From: JAZRUF01 sp045636205
Lineage (GTDB): Bacteria; Bacillota; Clostridia; Oscillospirales; JAAYXM01
Reading direction: 5' to 3'
Assembly: GCA_045636205.1 (NCBI GenBank)
Contig: JAZTXE010000096.1
Coordinates: 1 to 11,071, forward strand
Length of the DNA stretch: 11,071 bases
The translations under genes were made by a program, and so were the position numbers. Shown here in pieces: positions 7,471-11,071 of this stretch (its first letter is position 1; every line of letters begins with the position of its first letter). Under the pieces are notes generated by a model. That model worked only from the letters and a program-made list of their open reading frames with translations, had not been told where the DNA came from and ran no database searches.

Positions 7471-7478
7471 GATGTAAT
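7451..7478. promoter_or_regulatory. 28-bp perfect palindrome, likely operator
   Basis: Bases 7451-7478 read the same on both strands: half-site ATTACATCTTGCAA followed directly by its reverse complement, with no spacer. It lacks a T-run on either side and has no loop, so it does not look like a terminator. It overlaps the -35 and spacer of the promoter candidate, which suits a repressor-type operator for a dimeric regulator. TCTTGCAAG recurs at 7402-7410 (minus strand), about 59 bp from the palindrome centre and near the ribosome site, as a possible second half-site. I do not recognise the regulator, and no regulator gene is in the window. Confidence 0.6.
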
Positions 7479-7494
7479 GATTAATTTACATATA

Positions 7495-7534
7495 CAATAA
7501 AGAACCGGCACGGTGTCTTTTTACCGTGCCGGTT
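7495..7534 (-). terminator. rho-independent terminator after pheT
   Basis: A perfect 12-bp GC-rich stem (AACCGGCACGGT at 7503-7514 pairing with ACCGTGCCGGTT at 7523-7534) encloses an 8-base loop, beginning 6 bases after the pheT stop. On the minus strand the stem is followed by CTTTATTG, a modest U-run. A better T-run (CTTTTT) lies on the other side, so the hairpin could also stop plus-strand transcripts. It separates the pheST unit from the ktr unit. Confidence 0.88.
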
Positions 7535-7540
7535 TGCTTT

Positions 7541-9901
7541 TTACTGTTTTAAATTGATATTCTGAGCTTTAAGAAGGTCGATAATTTTATCGGTTATCTC
7601 CTTTACCTCTTCACCGGTAAGCGTTCTGTCCGGATGTGAGAATAGAATTCTTACCGTGATGGATTTGCCGCTGTCATCGCGGTAAATGTCCGCTACGCCT
7701 ACGCTTTTAATAAGCTCGCAGTTTAATGATTTTATCACAGCGTCAATCGGCGCAAACTTTTCGGAAACGAACGAGAGGTCAATGCTCATCTCCGGGAAAC
7801 GGTTTGCCTCTTTATATGAAATACCCGCGCTCTTAATTTCCGCGAAATCCTTTACGTCAATTTCTGCATATACGATAGCTGCTTTTTTGTCTATCTTCTT
7901 TGAAACTGTCGGATAAACAACACCGATTTCGCCTATCACCTTGCCATTGCAGATGATTGCGTTTAAGTTTTTCGGATGCTGATATGAATGCTCGGCTTCT
8001 ATTGCCTTAAACTCAAGTGGCATATGCTTTATATCGTCCGTAATAACCGCCAGCATGTCACGAAGCTCAAAATAGAGCTTTTCTACAGACTTAGTCTTGC
8101 TAAAGAGCGTTACTGCAAGATTCTTGCGCTCGTTGCACAATCCGTCATCTTTAAGACCTTTAATAACTCTTCCGATTTCAAACACGCCGAAGTCTGAGCT
8201 GTAAGACGTATTGTAATTTACCTGGCAGAGCTGAGTAGGAACTATGGACTTGCGGATGGTTTCAATATTCGGGTTTGTCGCTCCGGTGAGCTTTATATTA
8301 TCCTCAACCTCTATTCCGAGTGCCTTATACTCGTCATAATACGCCCATATATAAGAATGGAGTTCGTGGAGATTATACTTTTTAACGAGTATATCCTTTA
8401 TTTTTTCCTCGACGGTTTTCTCCTGCGCTGCGCGTATCGGACGTAGCGGTGCACTCGCGGTATTTATATCGAAGTTATCGTATCCGTAAATACGGGTAAT
8501 TTCCTCTATAATATCCGCTTTGATTGTTACATCCTTTGTAGCACGCCAGCTGGGTACGACCACGTTGAAATTATCATTTTCAAGCGAAACCTTAAAACCG
8601 AGTGCAGTGAGGGTTTTTACGATAGTGTCATTACCAATTTCGATACCCGTGTATCTGTCAACAAACTTTTTATCGAATGCGAGTTCTATCTCATCATACT
8701 TGCGTTTGTAGACATCTGCAAGTGATGATGTAACCTTCATTTGCGGGTCTATCTCGGACAGGAGTTTTACAAAACGCGCGATTGCCGGAACCGTCATTTC
8801 CGGGTCAAGGGATTTTTCATAGCGCATGGACGCATCGGTTCTGTGGGCCAAACGGCCGGATGAACGGCGTACGGAAACCGCATCGAATGTAGCAGACTCA
8901 AGGGTGAGCTTGGTTGTATCCTCAACAATCTCCGAATCCAATCCGCCCATGATTCCTGCAATGGCAACCGGGTTGTCACCGTTGCATATCATAAGAGTAT
9001 TTTCATCTATGTTGCGCTCTACACCGTCAAGAGTTTTGAACATAAACGGTTTATCGAATCTCTTTACACGGATATTCTCAACCTTTCGAGAGTCAAACGC
9101 ATGCATGGGCTGACCCATTTCAAGCATCAGATAGTTGGTGAGGTCGGTAAGAAGATTTATCGCACGCATTCCGCAGTAATGGAGACGAATTCTCATATTT
9201 ACCGGACTTACGTTTTTTGTTATATTCTCAACCTGAAGCGCGCTGTAGCGGCGGCACAGCTCGTCCTCTACCTTAACATCAATCGGCGGAAGGGATGCGT
9301 GCTTTGCCAAGTCCTCAACATCCAGAGGTTTTAACTCACGTCCGGAAATCGCCGCAAATTCGCGTGCAATTCCGTAATGGCCCCACAGGTCCGGGCGATT
9401 GGTAAGGGATTTATTGTCAACCTCAAAGATTATATCGTCAATCTGGTATAGTTCCTTTATATCCGTGCCATTTGCCACCTCAGCGGGAATTTCGATAATT
9501 CCTGAGTTATCCTCACTGATACCGAGTTCCTTCTCCGAACAGCACATTCCGCAGGACGTATATCCGGCAAGCTTGCGCGGAGCAATGGTTATATCGCCTA
9601 TCTGCGCGCCGAGCTTTGCAAAAGCGGTTTTCATTCCGACTCTTACATTGGGAGCGCCGCAAACCACATCCACAAGTTCAGCCTCGCCAATGTCTACTTT
9701 GAGAAGATGCAGTTTTTTAGACTCCGGATGCTCATCTACCGTTTTGATTTCGGCGACAACTATGCCGCTCAAATCTGAACCTTTGAAGAAAATATCATTT
9801 TCAACCTCTGCAGTGGACAGAGAAAACTGATTTATAAGTTTTAACTTATCAAGACCTGATAAATCGACAAAATCGCAAATCCAATTCATTGACAGTAACA
9901 T
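7541..9901 (-). CDS. pheT: phenylalanyl-tRNA synthetase beta subunit, 786 aa
   Basis: PheT pairs with PheS in the alpha2-beta2 enzyme that charges tRNA-Phe, and supplies tRNA recognition and editing of mischarged Tyr-tRNA. Domains in order: N-terminal start typical of the family (MLLSMNWICDFVDL); an OB-fold tRNA-binding domain at about 43-152 (GIVVAEI, HPESKKLHLLKVD, VVCGAPNV); the B3/B4 editing region at about 210-385, with DLTNYLMLEMGQPMHAFD (253-270) and RTDASMRYEKSLDP (354-367); the B5 domain at about 400-475, ending IKADIIEEITRIYGYDN (460-476); an inactive class II synthetase-like core; and the C-terminal anticodon-binding FDX-ACB domain at about 697-786. Length is normal and no frameshift is evident. 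A near-perfect TAAGGAGGTG overlaps the pheS stop and lies 7 bases before the ATG; the intergenic gap is 14 bp. Confidence 0.98.
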   Translation of the reverse strand: MLLSMNWICDFVDLSGLDKLKLINQFSLSTAEVENDIFFKGSDLSGIVVAEIKTVDEHPESKKLHLLKVDIGEAELVDVVCGAPNVRVGMKTAFAKLGAQIGDITIAPRKLAGYTSCGMCCSEKELGISEDNSGIIEIPAEVANGTDIKELYQIDDIIFEVDNKSLTNRPDLWGHYGIAREFAAISGRELKPLDVEDLAKHASLPPIDVKVEDELCRRYSALQVENITKNVSPVNMRIRLHYCGMRAINLLTDLTNYLMLEMGQPMHAFDSRKVENIRVKRFDKPFMFKTLDGVERNIDENTLMICNGDNPVAIAGIMGGLDSEIVEDTTKLTLESATFDAVSVRRSSGRLAHRTDASMRYEKSLDPEMTVPAIARFVKLLSEIDPQMKVTSSLADVYKRKYDEIELAFDKKFVDRYTGIEIGNDTIVKTLTALGFKVSLENDNFNVVVPSWRATKDVTIKADIIEEITRIYGYDNFDINTASAPLRPIRAAQEKTVEEKIKDILVKKYNLHELHSYIWAYYDEYKALGIEVEDNIKLTGATNPNIETIRKSIVPTQLCQVNYNTSYSSDFGVFEIGRVIKGLKDDGLCNERKNLAVTLFSKTKSVEKLYFELRDMLAVITDDIKHMPLEFKAIEAEHSYQHPKNLNAIICNGKVIGEIGVVYPTVSKKIDKKAAIVYAEIDVKDFAEIKSAGISYKEANRFPEMSIDLSFVSEKFAPIDAVIKSLNCELIKSVGVADIYRDDSGKSITVRILFSHPDRTLTGEEVKEITDKIIDLLKAQNINLKQ

Positions 9902-9915
9902 AGCTGCACACCTCC

Positions 9916-10959
9916 TTATTCATCATCGGTAAACTGAGATAAGCTCTTCAGATTACCGCCGTTTAAATCACGAATATCTTTTACGCCGTAGCGCATCATT
10001 GCAAGGCGTGTAAGACCCAAACCGAATGCAAAGCCTGTATATTCCTCAGGGTCAATACCGCCTGCTTTAAGTACCTCAGGGTGAATCATGCCGCACGGGC
10101 AGAGTTCAAGCCAGCCGCTGTGCTTACAGGACGGGCATCCGTCACCACCGCAGATAAGACAGCTTATATCCAGCTCAAAGCCGGGCTCAACGAATGGGAA
10201 GAAGCCCGGACGCAAACGGACTTTTATATCCTTCTTAAATACTTCAGAGAGCATTTGTTTCATAAAGAATATCAGGTTTGAAATGGAGATATTCTTATCC
10301 ACCATTACACCTTCCATCTGGAAGAAGGTGTTTTCATGGCAGGCATCGGTTGCCTCGTTTCTGAAGCAACGTCCCGGAAAAATAGCCTTTATCGGAACAC
10401 CGTCATTTATAAGCGCATCCTTATATTTTAAATATATAGCGTTTTGCGCAGCAGATGTATGCGATTTAAGAAGCTGACCGTTTTCCAGGTAATAGGTATC
10501 CTGCATATCGCGCGCGGGGTGGTGCTTGGGGATATTGAGCGCTTCAAAGCACTCGTAATCGGTTACCACCTCACTGTAATCCTCGACGTTGAAGCCCATG
10601 GATTTGAAAACCGCTTCACACTCGCGCTGGACTAAGGTAATCGGGTGATATGAACCGCGCTCAAGGTTTGCGGGAACAGACAGGTCAAATTCCTCGATTG
10701 CGTTTATTTCCGCTTCGAGTTCCTTTTTCTTAAGCTCTTCGTAAGCTGCGTCAATCTTTTCAGCCGCTTCGCGCTTGAAGTCATTAACCACCTGACCGAA
10801 GGTCTTTCTCTCCTCAGGGGTAAGGTCCTTCATCTGCTTCATTAAATCAGCTATGCAGCCTTTTTTGCCAAGATAGGCAATGTTTATCTTCTCAACATCG
10901 GAAGCACTCGTTATAGCCGCAAGGTCTTGACTTAATTGCGCTTTAAGTTTCTCAATCAT
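9916..10959 (-). CDS. pheS: phenylalanyl-tRNA synthetase alpha subunit, 347 aa
   Basis: PheS is the catalytic class II subunit that activates phenylalanine with ATP and transfers it to tRNA-Phe. Residues 1-90 form the N-terminal coiled-coil tRNA-binding arm (many Lys/Glu, e.g. YEELKKKELEAE). The catalytic domain shows HPARDMQDTYYL (147-158, motif 1 region), GRCFRNEATDACHENTFFQMEG (196-217 by position; FRNE is motif 2) and GFAFGLGLTRLAM (309-321, motif 3 with the ATP-binding Arg318). Residues 267-289 hold six cysteines, including CxxC-x4-CxxC and CPC, resembling the Cys-rich loop of Firmicute PheS. I set the start at the ATG at 10959 because GGAGGT lies 7 bases upstream and MIEKLKAQL matches family starts. 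An in-frame ATG 15 bases earlier (10974) has its own start inside the terminator-RBS junction and lacks a ribosome site. Expression is governed by the T-box just upstream. Confidence 0.97.
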   Translation of the reverse strand: MIEKLKAQLSQDLAAITSASDVEKINIAYLGKKGCIADLMKQMKDLTPEERKTFGQVVNDFKREAAEKIDAAYEELKKKELEAEINAIEEFDLSVPANLERGSYHPITLVQRECEAVFKSMGFNVEDYSEVVTDYECFEALNIPKHHPARDMQDTYYLENGQLLKSHTSAAQNAIYLKYKDALINDGVPIKAIFPGRCFRNEATDACHENTFFQMEGVMVDKNISISNLIFFMKQMLSEVFKKDIKVRLRPGFFPFVEPGFELDISCLICGGDGCPSCKHSGWLELCPCGMIHPEVLKAGGIDPEEYTGFAFGLGLTRLAMMRYGVKDIRDLNGGNLKSLSQFTDDE

Positions 10960-10974
10960 TGCTTTTACCTCCAT

Positions 10975-11005
10975 AAAAAATCGCCCCATGCACGTGCATG
11001 AGACG
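10975..11005 (-). terminator. T-box-controlled intrinsic terminator
   Basis: On the minus strand CGTCTCATGC (11005-10996) and GCATGGGGCG (10991-10982) form a 10-bp stem with two G-U pairs and a 4-base ACGT loop, followed by A and six Ts (10980-10975). The stem ends 16 bases before the pheS ribosome site region. Its 5' arm contains CUCA, which the antiterminator would take up when uncharged tRNA is bound, so the two structures exclude each other. Confidence 0.9.
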
Positions 11006-11071
11006 AATAATATCCGTGGTACCACTCAATTTGCGGTCAAGTTGCGACCGCCGCTTTTGTAAAGTCGGAGG
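10975..11071 (-). promoter_or_regulatory. T-box riboswitch (3' half) controlling pheST
   Basis: T-box leaders sense uncharged tRNA and let transcription continue when the amino acid is short. On the minus strand the T-box core GAGTGGTACCACGG occupies 11027-11014. Its UGGU can pair with an ACCA 3' end, and tRNA-Phe has A at the discriminator position, which fits the downstream pheST genes. A stem GCGGTC/GACCGC (11051-11046 with 11038-11033, 7-base loop) precedes it in the place of stem III. UGAG of the T-box can pair with CUCA of the terminator arm to form the antiterminator. Stem I with the specifier codon lies beyond 11071, so tRNA identity is inferred. The core has ACCACG where ACCGCG is usual. 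Confidence 0.92.

Noticed and set aside
7451..7478. The 28-bp palindrome as a second terminator
   Set aside because: No loop, AT-rich stem and no T-run on either side; the GC-rich hairpin at 7503-7534 already does this job.
10081..10477. Plus-strand open frames opposite pheS
   Set aside because: Antisense to a conserved catalytic domain; no ribosome site and no recognisable protein.
10960..11025. In-frame N-terminal extension of pheS up to 11025
   Set aside because: It runs through the T-box and its terminator and lacks a ribosome site. GGAGGT sits correctly for the ATG at 10959, and the protein then matches family starts.

Overview
The window looks like a chromosomal housekeeping segment of a low-to-mid GC Firmicute, most likely a gut-type Clostridia (Ruminococcaceae/Oscillospiraceae-like). 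This is inferred from the dprA-topA-trmFO gene order, a T-box leader on pheST, a KtrAB-type potassium transporter and strong Gram-positive Shine-Dalgarno sequences. Every gene I support lies on the minus strand, so transcription runs from high to low coordinates. I see no mobile element, CRISPR array, tRNA or rRNA gene, and no gap over 300 bases without a gene.

Right-hand unit (about 11071 down to 7503): the 3' half of a T-box riboswitch with its terminator, then pheS and pheT (the two subunits of phenylalanyl-tRNA synthetase), closed by a perfect 12-bp-stem hairpin just after the pheT stop. The T-box reads UGGU, which would pair with an ACCA tRNA end. This fits control by uncharged tRNA-Phe, but the specifier loop is outside the window.

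Left-hand unit (about 7480 down to 1 and beyond): a promoter candidate overlapped by a 28-bp perfect palindrome, followed by an unrecognised single-pass membrane protein with a calcium-loop-like DxNxDG motif, ktrB (K+ channel subunit), ktrA (NAD/c-di-AMP-type RCK gating subunit), a SpoU/TrmH-family RNA 2'-O-methyltransferase, dprA, topA and the N-terminal part of trmFO. Spacing is tight: 17 bp, 18 bp, a 1-bp TAATG overlap, 21 bp, then 130 bp before topA, then an 8-bp topA/trmFO overlap. The 130-bp gap holds two near-palindromic boxes 31 bp apart that could control topA and trmFO separately.

The known genes cover translation (PheRS, tRNA m5U54, rRNA/tRNA 2'-O-methylation), ion homeostasis (KtrAB) and DNA topology/uptake (TopA, DprA). 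I find no clear new defence, mobile or metabolic system. The parts most worth a second look are the unknown membrane protein tied to KtrAB, the 28-bp palindrome at its promoter, and the paired boxes before topA.
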